Part shown: one piece after another, positions 21,995-31,065 of the stretch
Layout: the number at the start of each line of letters is the position of its first letter
Position numbering within the stretch: position 1 is the stretch's first letter
Made by a program: the position numbers and the translations under genes
Assembly: GCA_016793465.1 (NCBI GenBank)
Contig: JAEUJW010000080.1
Location: 96,081-160,080, forward strand
DNA: 64,000 nt
Direction: 5' to 3'
DNA from: Myxococcales bacterium
Lineage (GTDB): Bacteria > Myxococcota > Polyangia > Nannocystales > Nannocystaceae
Notes under the pieces: model-generated
Database searches by the model: none
Seen by the model: the letters and a program-made list of their open reading frames with translations, nothing else
Told to the model about the DNA's origin: nothing

Positions 21995-23302
21995 TTAGCA
22001 GCGGGGCTCCCCCGCGTCAACGGGCCGGAATTGCGGCGCTTTTCGCAGCCGAAGGCTGACCGCGAGGCCGACCGCGGCGGCCGCGGCGAGCACCAGGAAG
22101 ACGTGGCGGTGGCCGGCCACGCCGGGGCTGCGATCGAGGAGCCAGCCGGTCAGCGGGGCGAAGAACACGTCGGGGGCGAAGCCGACGGCCGAGACGACGC
22201 CGACGGCGATGCCGGTGGCGGCGGGCGGGACGCGCGTCTCCTCGAGCACGGCGAAGTAGACGCCGCGCAGGCCGAAGGCGGCGGCGCAGGTGACGGCGAC
22301 GCCGGCCCACAGCAGGACGCCGCGGCCGGGCTCGACGCACGCCAGCGCGAGGTCGCCGAGCACGAGCGCGGCGAAGCAGGCGGCGGTGACGCGGCTCGGG
22401 CTCAGGCGATCGGCGAGCAGGCCGGCGAGCAGGGCGGCGAACGGGCGCAGCCAGGCCGACAGCACGCCGACGCGGGCGCCCGCGAGTTCGTCGGCCCGCT
22501 CGACCGCCATGACCAGCAGGGCGTAGTTGTCGAGGCCCTTGTAGGCGCAGTAGGCGGTGAGCACGAGCAGCGCGTGCAGCCAGATCGTCGGGGTCGCGAG
22601 CTGCGAGGGGGTGAGCGCCGCGGCGGACGCTGCCGCGTCGGCGCGGGACGTCGACGCCTGAGCGTTCGCGGCAGCCGGGCTCGGCTCGGCGGGCACGCAC
22701 AGGCGCACGAGCAGCGCGGCCAGGAACGTCGCGGCGGTGTAGACGAGGTAGACGCGGCGCAGGGCCTCGAGGCGCTCGGCCTGGGTGGCGACGGAGGGAT
22801 CCGCGAAGGCGGCGTGGAACGGGAGCAGCGCCAGCGAGGCGAGCAGCGCGGCGGTCAGGCCGCGGCCGGCCTCGAGCGCGCCGAAGGCCCTGCCCTGCCC
22901 TGCCCGGCCGCCCCACTCGCGGGTCGCGCGGATGAGGGCGGCCCAGAACAGCAGGATGGTGGTGACGCCGAAGCCGGCGTGCACCACGAGGAACACGCGC
23001 AGATCCGGGAGCGAGGCGAGCACGACGCCGCCGACCGCGGTGAGCACCAGCGCGAGGGTCATGAGCGTGCGCGCGGGCCAGCGGTCGGCGAGCAGGCCGC
23101 CGGGGAAGTACGAGAGCATGGCGAGCGCGCCGTAGGCGGCGAACAGGCCGCCGAGCTCGGCGTTGCCGATGCCGAGGGCGGCGAGCACGGTCGGGCGGAA
23201 GAACCGCGCGACGTGGAACGGCAGGCCGAACACGACCTCGCCGGCGACCACCAGGGCGGCGAGCGCGAGCAGGCGTCGCGCGGGGGTCGGCTCCGGGACC
23301 AC
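21995..23302 (-). CDS. Major facilitator superfamily transporter
   Basis: 435 aa, GTG start, 12 predicted membrane helices in two halves separated by an Ala/Ser-rich loop near residue 215. The MFS signature after helix 2 is recognisable (GGLLADRWPARTLM) and repeated in the second half (LLADRLSPSRVT). The general build recalls NarK-like or sugar-phosphate antiporter-like groups, but no substrate can be assigned. It is the likely first gene of an MFS-M50-scpA-scpB run. Confidence 0.85.
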   Translation of the reverse strand: MVPEPTPARRLLALAALVVAGEVVFGLPFHVARFFRPTVLAALGIGNAELGGLFAAYGALAMLSYFPGGLLADRWPARTLMTLALVLTAVGGVVLASLPDLRVFLVVHAGFGVTTILLFWAALIRATREWGGRAGQGRAFGALEAGRGLTAALLASLALLPFHAAFADPSVATQAERLEALRRVYLVYTAATFLAALLVRLCVPAEPSPAAANAQASTSRADAAASAAALTPSQLATPTIWLHALLVLTAYCAYKGLDNYALLVMAVERADELAGARVGVLSAWLRPFAALLAGLLADRLSPSRVTAACFAALVLGDLALACVEPGRGVLLWAGVAVTCAAAFGLRGVYFAVLEETRVPPAATGIAVGVVSAVGFAPDVFFAPLTGWLLDRSPGVAGHRHVFLVLAAAAAVGLAVSLRLRKAPQFRPVDAGEPRC

Positions 23303-23620
23303 GAGCGACGACTACCACGCCACGCGGCCGCTTGGTTACCTGCCCTGAAGGACAGACGACTTTTTAAGGGTCACGACGACGGCGGTACGGTCGCATCGTC
23401 CTGGCCGAACGGGTGGCCGCGGCGACGATTACGGCCGTATCGTCCGACCGAGCGGCTGTCGGCGCCGAGCCGCTCGCGGATCCAGGCGACAGTGTTGGCC
23501 GCGGCGCCTTGAAGCCTGTCCCGAGGGACAGCTTCGACGGCAGCCACGACCCGGGGTCACCTGCCCGTCGGGACATCTTCGGTCTCACTAAAATTAAATT
23601 TCTAAATAATTAAACGAGGG
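23303..23620. other. Intergenic region with three palindromic elements and an AT-rich block
   Basis: 318 bp between the MFS start and the xerD stop. No convincing gene; an open frame at 23413-23613 lacks homology and a ribosome-binding site. It holds CTGCCCTGAAGGACAG (23340-23355), CTGTCCCGAGGGACAG (23516-23531) and the degenerate CTGCCCGTCGGGACAT (23561-23576). A strikingly AT-rich stretch (23588-23613) abuts the 3' end of xerD. Confidence 0.7.
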
Positions 23621-24550
23621 TCAGGCGCGCGGGTGGTGTTTGCGGTGGGCGGCGCGCAGGTGCTGGTCGGTGACGTGGGTGTAGACTTCGGTGGTGGCGA
23701 TGTCGGCGTGGCCGAGCAGGGTCTGGACGGCGCGCAGGTCGGCGCCGCCCTCGAGCAGGTGGGTGGCGAAGCTGTGGCGGAGCTTGTGCGGGGAGATCGG
23801 CCGGGTGATGCCGGCGGCGATGGCGTGCTCGCGGAGCTTCTGGAAGAAGCCCTGACGCGAGAGCTTGCCGCCGCGCACGTTTAAAAACACGAACGGGCGG
23901 ACGCGGGCTTGTTTGGCGAGGGTCGGGCGGGCGTCGCGGATCCAGGCGTGGAGGGCGGCGACCGCGGGGCCGCCGAGCGGGACGAGGCGGGGCTTGTCGC
24001 CCTTGCCGATCAGGCGCACGACGGACTGGTCGAGGTAGAGGCGATCGAGCGTGAGGTCGAGCGCCTCGGAGATGCGGCAGCCGCTGGCGTAGAGCAGCTC
24101 GAGGATCGCGGTGTCGCGGATCGCCAGCGGGCCGGCGGTGCCGGGCGCCGCGAGCAGGGCGAGCACCTCGTCGCGGGTCAGCAGGGTCGGTAACTTTTTG
24201 GCGAGGCGCGGGGCGGACAGGCCCTGGCACGGGTCGACGGACAGCGCGCCGGTCTCGCGGAGGTGGCGGAACAGGCCGCGCAGGGCGACGAGGCGGCGGG
24301 CCTGGCTGCGGGACGCGAGCGTGCGGCTGAGGTGCGACAGCCAGGCGACGAGGTGCTGCGGTTTGATGGCCTGGACGGGCGTCGGGTCGCCGACCTGTTC
24401 GCCGAGGAACGCGGCGAGCTCGCGCAGGTCCTGGGCGTAGGCGGCGAGGCTGTTGGGGCGGAGCCGGCGCTCGACCTTCAGGTGGAGCAGGTAGTCGTCG
24501 ATCGCGCCGTCCAGGGCCGGGGGCCCGTGGGGTCTGTCGGACAGGGGCAC
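23621..24550 (-). CDS. xerD: Tyrosine recombinase XerD
   Basis: 309 aa, GTG start. Catalytic residues all present: Arg159 (SGCRISEALDL), Lys183 (IGKGDKPRLVPL), His255 and Arg258 (PHKLRHSFATHLLEGGADLR), His281 (LLGHADIATTE) and Tyr290 (VYTHV). The sequence is closer to XerD than the window's other recombinase. Partner of XerC in dif recombination. A shortened palindrome CTGTCGGACAG (24534-24544) lies in its first codons. It follows a response regulator gene by 4 nt on the same strand. Confidence 0.9.
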   Translation of the reverse strand: MPLSDRPHGPPALDGAIDDYLLHLKVERRLRPNSLAAYAQDLRELAAFLGEQVGDPTPVQAIKPQHLVAWLSHLSRTLASRSQARRLVALRGLFRHLRETGALSVDPCQGLSAPRLAKKLPTLLTRDEVLALLAAPGTAGPLAIRDTAILELLYASGCRISEALDLTLDRLYLDQSVVRLIGKGDKPRLVPLGGPAVAALHAWIRDARPTLAKQARVRPFVFLNVRGGKLSRQGFFQKLREHAIAAGITRPISPHKLRHSFATHLLEGGADLRAVQTLLGHADIATTEVYTHVTDQHLRAAHRKHHPRA

Positions 24551-24554
24551 GGCG

Positions 24555-24971
24555 CTACTCGGGGATCGCGAGGATCTCCTTGACGAGCTTGATGACCTGC
24601 GGGGCCTGGATCGGCTTGGTGATGTAGGCGTTGGCGCCGAGGCTGAGGGCGCGCTGGCGGTCCTCGGCGGCGCCCTCGGTGGTGATGATGATGATCGGGA
24701 CGTTCATGTAGGCCTCGTCGGCGCGCAGGCGCTTGACGAGCTTCAGACCGTCGAGGATCGGCATGTTGATGTCGGTGATGATGAGGTCGAACTTGGTCGA
24801 GGCGAGGCGGCGCAGGGCGTCGACGCCGTCGTCGGCCTCGGCGACGGTGAGGCCGCGGATGCGCGACAGGGCGAACACGATCATCTTGCGCATCGGCGGG
24901 CTGTCCTCGACGACGAGGGCGTGCCAGCGTTTCTGATCGGCTTGGCCGGGGTTTTGGTTGTCTTGGGTCAT
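24555..24971 (-). CDS. Single-domain (CheY-like) response regulator
   Basis: 138 aa from the ATG at 24971. Complete receiver domain: acidic pocket VVEDS, phospho-acceptor Asp67 in LIITDINMP, the conserved Thr near 97 and Lys119 in YITKPIQA. No output domain. ATGA overlap with the preceding GAF gene indicates a translationally coupled pair. Probably part of, or appended to, the chemosensory system upstream. Confidence 0.9.
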   Translation of the reverse strand: MTQDNQNPGQADQKRWHALVVEDSPPMRKMIVFALSRIRGLTVAEADDGVDALRRLASTKFDLIITDINMPILDGLKLVKRLRADEAYMNVPIIIITTEGAAEDRQRALSLGANAYITKPIQAPQVIKLVKEILAIPE

Positions 24972-25831
24972 GCGCCGACGAGGTGCTCCACGGCTTGCCG
25001 TTGCAGTGCGACCGCCTTGGCGTGGGCCCGGATCCATGCCGTCTCGATGGCGATGCCCGCGTGTTCGGAGATCATAGAAAGGAGGCTGTAGTCGTTGTCT
25101 TCGAAGGTCGGCTTCTGCGCGAGGAAGGACTCGAGGCGCAGCACGGCGACGAGGCGCCGGTTGCTCACCAGCGGAAGATACATGATCGCGTGGTCGTCGG
25201 CGTATGCGGGATCTCCGCGGGTCCACGGGCGCCCGCGGTGGATCATCGCGGTGATCGGGCCGTTGTCGTTGCTCGGGACCTCGTCGACGGCGTCGATGTC
25301 GCCGCCCTCGCACGCCAGCGGGAACAGCACGTGGCGCTCCTCGTCGAGGACGAACACCGTGAAGGCGCCGATGCCGACGAAGTTCAGCAGGATCTCGGTG
25401 ATGGTCTGGATGACGTCGGGGAGGCTGCGCGCCGAGTGGAACTGCAGGCCGGCGACGTACATCGAGGCGAGGTGGTAGTTCTCGTTCTCGAGTTGTTCGA
25501 TGCGCTGGGTGTGGTCGGCGCCGGCGTAGCCGCTGCCGCCGACGTGGCCGCCGACGCCGGTGTAATTGCCGCCGCCGGCGTGGTTGCGCGCAGCTTCGCA
25601 CTCGGCCTCGAGCTCGGCGATGCGGGCGACCAGGCCCTCCATGACGGCGGCGGGCACGGCCTCCGGCGTGCGGCCGGGGTAGGCCTCGCTGAGCTCGCTG
25701 CGCAGCCGCTCGTTCTCTGCGATGAGCTGGCGGACGAACGCCTCGCCGCGGCCGAAAAAATCTTGGAGAGAAGATTCGGTCCGGTTGAGCTCGCCCTGTC
25801 CAGGTCCCTGAACACGCATCTCCGCGAACAT
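24968..25831 (-). CDS. GAF-domain protein with N-terminal coiled coil
   Basis: 287 aa from the ATG at 25831; an upstream in-frame start would add a Cys/Arg-rich leader not expected in the family. Residues 15-80 form a predicted coiled coil (LIAENERLRSELSEAY, ARIAELEAECEAARNH), then a Gly-rich linker, a second short coil (RIEQLENENYHLASMYV), and a GAF domain over about 130-280 (FTVFVLDEERHVLFPLACEG, IMYLPLVSNRRLVAVLRLES). No kinase domain. It may sense a small molecule or act as a scaffold for the co-translated response regulator. Confidence 0.85.
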   Translation of the reverse strand: MFAEMRVQGPGQGELNRTESSLQDFFGRGEAFVRQLIAENERLRSELSEAYPGRTPEAVPAAVMEGLVARIAELEAECEAARNHAGGGNYTGVGGHVGGSGYAGADHTQRIEQLENENYHLASMYVAGLQFHSARSLPDVIQTITEILLNFVGIGAFTVFVLDEERHVLFPLACEGGDIDAVDEVPSNDNGPITAMIHRGRPWTRGDPAYADDHAIMYLPLVSNRRLVAVLRLESFLAQKPTFEDNDYSLLSMISEHAGIAIETAWIRAHAKAVALQRQAVEHLVGA

Positions 25832-25948
25832 AACACGTGGCGCGCCCGACCGGCCGGGGGCCCGAGCGGACTGCACGCACGGACAGCACATTCGGGGTCC
25901 GAATTCACTTCATGAGCGGTGCCGGGTGGTCTAATGACCGCGGGCGGG

Positions 25949-25967
25949 CGTCCCGCGGGCCGGGACG
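25949..25967 (-). terminator. Hairpin between cheB and the GAF gene
   Basis: CGTCCCG / CGGGACG arms (7 bp) with a 5-nt loop, about 104 nt past the cheB stop on the minus strand, without a U-tract. It probably marks the end of the main che transcript. The 239-bp gap (25832-26070) otherwise shows nothing recognisable. Confidence 0.4.
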
Positions 25968-26070
25968 TCAGGTGAGGTGATGCGAACCGGCGCCGCGGTC
26001 CGACGAGAGTATGTCTCGCGAGGGGTCCGCGACGAATGACGGTGTCGGCGGGGCCGTGAAGGCCTGGCGG

Positions 26071-27279
26071 TCACGGCGTCGGCAGGGTGCCGGAGGGTTG
26101 GCCGCGGCACCCGTCGGCGAAGCGCTGGATCGCCACGGGCAGCTCCTCGAGCGAGAGCACCTGGTCGACCACGCCGGCGTCGATCGCCGAGGCGGGCATG
26201 CCGGGCATGACCGCCGTGCGTGGGTCCTCGGCGAACACGGTGGCGCCGACGCGGCGCGCCAGCTCGGCGCCCTCGCGGCCGTCGGAGCCCATGCCGGTGA
26301 GGATGAGGGCGCAGAACTTGGAGCCGAAGGCGTCGGCGGCGGTCTTGAACAGGAGATCGCCGGACGGGACGATGGTCGCGCCGGGGCGCGGGGGTCTGAC
26401 GCGCACGCGGGGCACCGCGGGCTCGGGGCGGGCGCCGCTGTCGCTGCCGGTCGAGGTCGGACGCGCGGCCATCTCGACCTCGATGTTGGCGGCGCCGGGG
26501 GCGATGTAGACGACGCCGGCGCGGAGCACCTGGGCGTCGCTGGCCTCGACGACCTGGAAGGCGCAGATCTTGTCGAGGCGGGCGGCGAACGCCCGGGTGA
26601 AGCGGGCGGGCATGTGTTGGGCCACGAGGATCGCCAGCGGCAGGCCCTGGGGCAGCGCGCACAGCAATTGCTGGATCGCGGGCGGTCCGCCGGTCGAGGC
26701 GGCGATGCCGAGGATGCCGCGCAGCGGGGTGCCCATGACCGCGGAGATCTCGAAGCGTCCGCTGTCGAAGGCGGCGACCTCGCCGGTGGTCCGCTCGAGG
26801 CGCTGCTCGACCAGGGCCTGGGCGCGGGCCAGCAGGCGGACCACGCTGAGGCGGCGGACCACGCGGATCTTGGCGAGCAGGTCGTCCTGGATGGCGCGCA
26901 GGTCGGGGCCGATGTGGCGGCCGGGCTTGGCGATGAAGTCCATGGCGCCGAGCTCGAGCGCGCGGAACACGTTGTCGCGTTCGCTGTGGCTCGAGATGAC
27001 GATGACCGGCAGCGGGCGCTTGCTCATCAGCAGGCGGAGGAACGCGAAGCCGTCCATCTCCGGCATCTCGAGGTCGAGGGTGATGACGTCGGGCACGAGG
27101 TCGAAGGCCTGGCGCAGGGCCTCCTTGCCGTTGCTCGCGCGGCCGATGACCTCGACGAGCGGGTCGGCCTCGAGCATGGCGGTGATCGTCTGGCGGTTGT
27201 AGGCCGAGTCGTCGACGACCAGCACCTTGAGCTTCTGGTTCGGTGCGCGTGGCGCGAGCTCGGGCGGTTCCGTGGTCAT
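26071..27279 (-). CDS. cheB: CheB-type chemoreceptor methylesterase/deamidase
   Basis: 402 aa from the ATG at 27279. N-terminal receiver with phospho-Asp69 (VITLDLEMPEMDGF) and Lys (FIAKPGRH), then the esterase domain with the catalytic triad Ser195 (GIAASTGGPP), His222 (VAQHMP) and Asp333 (TGMGSDGREGA). An unusual Pro/Arg/Gly-rich insert lies at about 272-300. It removes methyl groups from receptors in opposition to CheR. No receptor gene is seen in this window. Confidence 0.93.
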   Translation of the reverse strand: MTTEPPELAPRAPNQKLKVLVVDDSAYNRQTITAMLEADPLVEVIGRASNGKEALRQAFDLVPDVITLDLEMPEMDGFAFLRLLMSKRPLPVIVISSHSERDNVFRALELGAMDFIAKPGRHIGPDLRAIQDDLLAKIRVVRRLSVVRLLARAQALVEQRLERTTGEVAAFDSGRFEISAVMGTPLRGILGIAASTGGPPAIQQLLCALPQGLPLAILVAQHMPARFTRAFAARLDKICAFQVVEASDAQVLRAGVVYIAPGAANIEVEMAARPTSTGSDSGARPEPAVPRVRVRPPRPGATIVPSGDLLFKTAADAFGSKFCALILTGMGSDGREGAELARRVGATVFAEDPRTAVMPGMPASAIDAGVVDQVLSLEELPVAIQRFADGCRGQPSGTLPTP

Positions 27280-27302
27280 GAGCGCGAGGCGGTCAACGAG
27301 GT

Positions 27303-27360
27303 CGACGATCAAAGGGAGCGACGATCAAAGAGGCGACGATCAAAGGGGCGACGATCAAGG
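27303..27360. repeat. Short tandem repeat between cheB and cheR
   Basis: Four copies of GACGATCAAAGGG-like units starting at 27304, 27320, 27335 and 27350 (15-16 bp period). The last copy includes the cheR stop codon (TCA on the plus strand). On the mRNA each unit reads CTTTGATCGTCGC, with a TGA in every copy. Confidence 0.85.
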
Positions 27361-28263
27361 GGGCCTACGGTAGACGAGGTCGCTGTCGAGGTGGACGAGG
27401 TCGAAGCGGGTGGTGATGTTGAGGAGGCTCTCGGAGTGGCCGAGGAGGAGGTAGCCGCCGGGGGCGAGGGCGTCGAAGAAGCCCTCGACGACGCGGTGGC
27501 GGGCCTGTCCTGATAAATACATCAGGACGTTGCGGCAGAAAATCGCGGCGAAGCGGCCGCCGCCGGGGGGACGCGGGTAACGGGCCACGTCCATCAGGTT
27601 CAGGCGGACGAAGCTGCACATGCGGCGGATCGGCGGGGCGACGCGCCACTGCGTGGCGGGGCCGCCGGCGGGCAGCGGCTCGAAGTGGCGGTCTCGCACC
27701 TCGTCGGGGGTGGTGCGGAAGCTGGCCGGGCCGTAGGTCGCCTGCTCGGCGACGGCGAGGACCTTGGGGCTGATGTCGGAGCCGAGCACGTACGGCGGGA
27801 CGGGCGCGGCGAGCACGGACGGCGGTGCGGCTTCGGCCAGCAGCATGGCGATCGTGTAGGCCTCCTCGCCGGTCGAGCAGCCGGCGCTCCACACCGCGAG
27901 CGGGCGGCGGGCGGCGAGCAGGTCCGGGACGATCTCCGCGCGGAAGGCGTCGAGCTGGAACTGCTCGCGGAAGAAGTACGTCTCGTGGGTGGTGATGCGC
28001 TCGACGCACTCCTCGAGCTCGGCGGCGGCGTCGAGGTCGTAGCAGAGGTGGTGGTAGTACTCGAGGAAGCTGGCCAGCGAGAGCGCGTCGAGGCGGGGCT
28101 GCAGGCGGCGCTCGAGCAGGAAGCCGGCGTCGCTGCCGAGGCTGATGCCGCAGTGCTCGAGGATCAGCTCCTGCAGGAGGCGGGTCTCCTCGGGGGTGAT
28201 GCGCGCGCGTGCGCCGTCGGGCTTGGAGCGCGGGGCCGGGGCGCGCTCGCCGGGGTCCTTCAA
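27355..28263 (-). CDS. cheR: CheR-type chemoreceptor methyltransferase
   Basis: 302 aa from a TTG start at 28263 that overlaps the stop of the HEAT gene as TTGA; no ATG or GTG lies between this and the conserved domain. All-alpha N-terminal domain (TRLLQELILEHCGISL, THETYFFREQFQLDAF), then the SAM-binding fold with WSAGCSTGEEAYTIAMLL and FAAIFCRNVLMYLS. It uses SAM to methylate glutamates of chemoreceptors. Confidence 0.93.
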   Translation of the reverse strand: MKDPGERAPAPRSKPDGARARITPEETRLLQELILEHCGISLGSDAGFLLERRLQPRLDALSLASFLEYYHHLCYDLDAAAELEECVERITTHETYFFREQFQLDAFRAEIVPDLLAARRPLAVWSAGCSTGEEAYTIAMLLAEAAPPSVLAAPVPPYVLGSDISPKVLAVAEQATYGPASFRTTPDEVRDRHFEPLPAGGPATQWRVAPPIRRMCSFVRLNLMDVARYPRPPGGGRFAAIFCRNVLMYLSGQARHRVVEGFFDALAPGGYLLLGHSESLLNITTRFDLVHLDSDLVYRRPP

Positions 28264-30314
28264 AGCGGGCGCTCCGCGCTGTTGGCGGCGGCGAGGCCCT
28301 CGAGGCGGCCGACGGCGCCGGTGAGCACCTGGCGCACGAGCGGGTCGGGCTCGACGGCGGCGACGCGGCGCAGGGGCGGCAGGGCGGTCAGGTCGCCGCG
28401 CTCGGCGAGCACCTCGGCGGCGGCCCAGCGCACGTCCCAGCGGTCGTGCTCGAGCAGGCCGAGCACGGCGGCGGTGGCCCGGTGGGCCGGGTAGCGGACG
28501 AGCCCGCGGGCGGCGGCCTTGGCGACCTCGTGGTCGGCGGAGCGGCACAGGCTCATGAGCATGGTGAGGTCGAGGTCGGAGCCGGAGCGGCCGAGGCCGG
28601 CGATGGCCTGGATGACGACCGCGGGGGCGCCGTCGGCGAGCACGACCTCGCGGAGGCGGCCGAGGGCGGCGGGGTTGTCGAGGGCGACGAGGGCCTGCAC
28701 GGCGGCGGCGCGCACGCTGGGGGTGTCGTCGGCGGTGGCGACGAGCAGGGCGTGCACGGCCGCGGCGGCGCCGAGCTGGCCGAGGCTGCGGGCCGCGGCG
28801 GCGCGCACGCTGGGCTCGGGGTCGCCGAGGGCGAGGCAGAGCGCCATCACGCCCTCGTGCTCGCCGTCGGAGAGGCCGGCGGGGATGTGGCCGAGGGCGC
28901 GGGCGGCGACCACGCGGACGGTGGGCTCGTGGCCGCCGAGGAGGGCCACGAGCGGGGGCACGTAGCGCGGGCCGCCGGTGCGGCCGAGCACGCCGAGCAG
29001 GCGACAGAGGTTGCGGGCGCGCGCGCCGGTGGCGGCGGCGGCGTTGCGCAGGAGCAGCTGGATCGCGGGGGTGTGGGGGCCCTCGCGCTGGGCCACGGCG
29101 GCGAGGGCGGCCGCGGCGGCCTCGCCGAGCGGGCCGTCGTCGTCGAGGGCGCGGGCCAGGGGGGCGAGCACCGAGCCGTCGCCGACGCGGCCGAGGGCGG
29201 CCGCGGCGACGCAGGCGGTGGCCGTCTCGGGGTAGTCGAGGCCGGCGACGAGCGAGGCGAGCAGGGCCGGCGGGGCGGTGATGTCGGGCGAGAGGGCGCC
29301 GACCAGCACGAAGAAGTCGCCGAGCAGGTGGCCCTGGGTGTCGGGCGCGGGCACGAGCTCGACGAGCGCGGGCACGGCGGCGGCGCCGAGGGTGGCCACG
29401 AAGCCGGCGGCCCGGTCGCGCACGACCGGGTCCGACATGGCCGGGAGGACATGTCTCAAGGCGCCGGTGTCGCGGATCATGCGGCACAGCTCGAGGGCGG
29501 CGATCTTGACCTCGGTCTGGCGGTGCTCGACGAGCTCGCGCTGGCGCTGGCGCAGCACGTCGTCGACGGTCGAGACCAGCGCGGCGGCGACGGCGTCGGG
29601 CAGGCCCTGGTCGACGAGCGCGGCGTCGAGGGTGACGAGGGCCACGGCCGCGGCGGCGCGGACCCCGGGCATGCTGTCGCGCAGCAGGGCGACGAGCAGG
29701 GTCAGCGACTCGGGCGAGGCGGAGTGGCCGAGCAGCGAGGTGGCGGCGCGGCGGGTCACGGCGTTGTCGACCAGCGGGAGCAGGGTGTCGACCGAGAGCG
29801 CGGCGCCGATGGTGCGCAGCGCGTCGAGGGCGAACAGCTGCAGCATGTCGTTGCCGCCGACGAGGGCGTCCTTCAGGGCGCCCTCGGCCGCGGGCCCGCC
29901 GATCGCGCCGAGGGCGGCGGCCGCCGAGGCGCGCACGTTGACGTCGGTCGCGGTGTGGAGGATCGAGGTCAGCAGCGGGACCTGCTGGTCGGAGCCGATG
30001 TCGGCGAGCACGTCGACGTAGGTGCGGGCCCCGCGTCCGCCGCGCTGCAGGCGGCCGAGCACGCCGGCGAGGCCGGTCGGGCCGAGGTAGACCAGCATCT
30101 CGTGGCAGGTCGAGCGGGCCGGGACCGACTCGGCGGTGAGGCCGTCGAGCAGGCGCTCGAGCAGGGCGGTCTCGACCTCGGGCGGCGGCGGGGCGCCCTC
30201 GAGGGCGGCCTGGAGGTCCTTCACGGCCTGCTTGCGCTCGCGCCAGCTCTCGCCGGAGAAGCGGGCGAGGTGCTGCTCGAGCTCGGGCGGCAGGGCGTGG
30301 GCGGCGGTGGTCAT
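28260..30314 (-). CDS. HEAT-repeat scaffold protein in the che operon
   Basis: 684 aa from the ATG at 30314. Built throughout from 30-35-residue helical HEAT/PBS-lyase-like repeats with recurring VRAAAARALG-type segments (for example VRAAAAVALVTLDAAL, VRVVAARALGHIP, SVRAAAARSLGQLG, VRWAAAEVLAERGDL). No signal peptide or enzyme motif. It lies between a receiver protein (8 nt) and cheR (TTGA overlap), so it is a likely cytoplasmic adaptor of this chemosensory array. Not a standard che component. Confidence 0.88.
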   Translation of the reverse strand: MTTAAHALPPELEQHLARFSGESWRERKQAVKDLQAALEGAPPPPEVETALLERLLDGLTAESVPARSTCHEMLVYLGPTGLAGVLGRLQRGGRGARTYVDVLADIGSDQQVPLLTSILHTATDVNVRASAAAALGAIGGPAAEGALKDALVGGNDMLQLFALDALRTIGAALSVDTLLPLVDNAVTRRAATSLLGHSASPESLTLLVALLRDSMPGVRAAAAVALVTLDAALVDQGLPDAVAAALVSTVDDVLRQRQRELVEHRQTEVKIAALELCRMIRDTGALRHVLPAMSDPVVRDRAAGFVATLGAAAVPALVELVPAPDTQGHLLGDFFVLVGALSPDITAPPALLASLVAGLDYPETATACVAAAALGRVGDGSVLAPLARALDDDGPLGEAAAAALAAVAQREGPHTPAIQLLLRNAAAATGARARNLCRLLGVLGRTGGPRYVPPLVALLGGHEPTVRVVAARALGHIPAGLSDGEHEGVMALCLALGDPEPSVRAAAARSLGQLGAAAAVHALLVATADDTPSVRAAAVQALVALDNPAALGRLREVVLADGAPAVVIQAIAGLGRSGSDLDLTMLMSLCRSADHEVAKAAARGLVRYPAHRATAAVLGLLEHDRWDVRWAAAEVLAERGDLTALPPLRRVAAVEPDPLVRQVLTGAVGRLEGLAAANSAERPL

Positions 30315-30322
30315 GCAGTTGC

Positions 30323-31057
30323 TTATGGGGACGGGGTGGCGAGGTTGCGGAACAGGTCGTCGAAGGCGGCGCCGACGGGGTCGCCCTCGGACGCGCCGCC
30401 GGCGACGCTGCGGAACAGCTCGCGGGCGGCGTCGAGCTCGGCGGCGACGGCGGCGCGGGCCTCGGCGGGGGTGTCGGTGGCGACCAGGCGGTCGCCCGAG
30501 TAGAGGATCACGTCGGCGACGATGAGCTCGGCGAGGCGGGCCGAGCGGGCGGCGGACGACGGCGCGGGGTCGCTGTCCTGGGGGGCCGCGTCGAACAGGC
30601 GCTGGTCGCCCTCGGCCTGCAGGGTCGCGAGCACCGCCTCGGCCTCGAGCATGCCGGCCATGCCCGACGGGTCGACGGCGAGCAGGCGCCACAGCTTGCT
30701 CGGCAGCTCGTCGCCGAGGCGGTGGATCTCGACGTAGTCGTCGGCGCCGTACAGCTGCTGCGGCTTGCGCTTGTAGCTGGTGCGGCGGAACACCGAGGCG
30801 ACCAGGACGACGGCGGTGATCGGCCGGGCGAGGCCGGTCTTGGCGAGGGCGACGAGCTCGTAGACCGGCTGGCCCGGGAGGGCCACGTCGAGCACGAGCC
30901 CGTCGCGGGGGGCGCGTCGCATGGCGGCGACCGCCTCGTCGCCGGTCTGCACGACCTCGACGCGGAGGCCCTGGGCCGCGAGCACGCGGTGGATGGCCTG
31001 GCCGATGACCAGGCGCTCGTGGGCCACGAGGATCGACAACTCTTGCGTGCGCTCCAT
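30323..31057 (-). CDS. Receiver-like protein of the che operon
   Basis: 244 aa. Residues 1-125 have the receiver fold: hydrophobic strand ELSILVAHERLVIG (the usual acidic pocket DD is replaced), candidate phospho-Asp in GLVLDVALPGQ near residue 57, and no clear conserved Lys. The C-terminal half (130-244) is acidic and helical (LAELIVADVILYSGDRL) and carries no known output domain. Phosphorylation is therefore uncertain; it may be a degenerate receiver. Spacing of 8 nt to both neighbours. Confidence 0.7.
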   Translation of the reverse strand: MERTQELSILVAHERLVIGQAIHRVLAAQGLRVEVVQTGDEAVAAMRRAPRDGLVLDVALPGQPVYELVALAKTGLARPITAVVLVASVFRRTSYKRKPQQLYGADDYVEIHRLGDELPSKLWRLLAVDPSGMAGMLEAEAVLATLQAEGDQRLFDAAPQDSDPAPSSAARSARLAELIVADVILYSGDRLVATDTPAEARAAVAAELDAARELFRSVAGGASEGDPVGAAFDDLFRNLATPSP

Positions 31058-31065
31058 CTCGCTGG

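Noticed and set aside
23413..23613. 66-codon plus ORF in the xerD downstream gap
   Set aside because: No ribosome-binding site, spans two palindrome copies and the AT block, ends in AT-rich sequence; no family recognised.
28209..30503. 764-codon plus-strand open frame across the HEAT gene
   Set aside because: Gly/Ala/Glu-rich mirror reading of a GC-rich gene; the minus frame shows clear HEAT repeats and operon overlaps.
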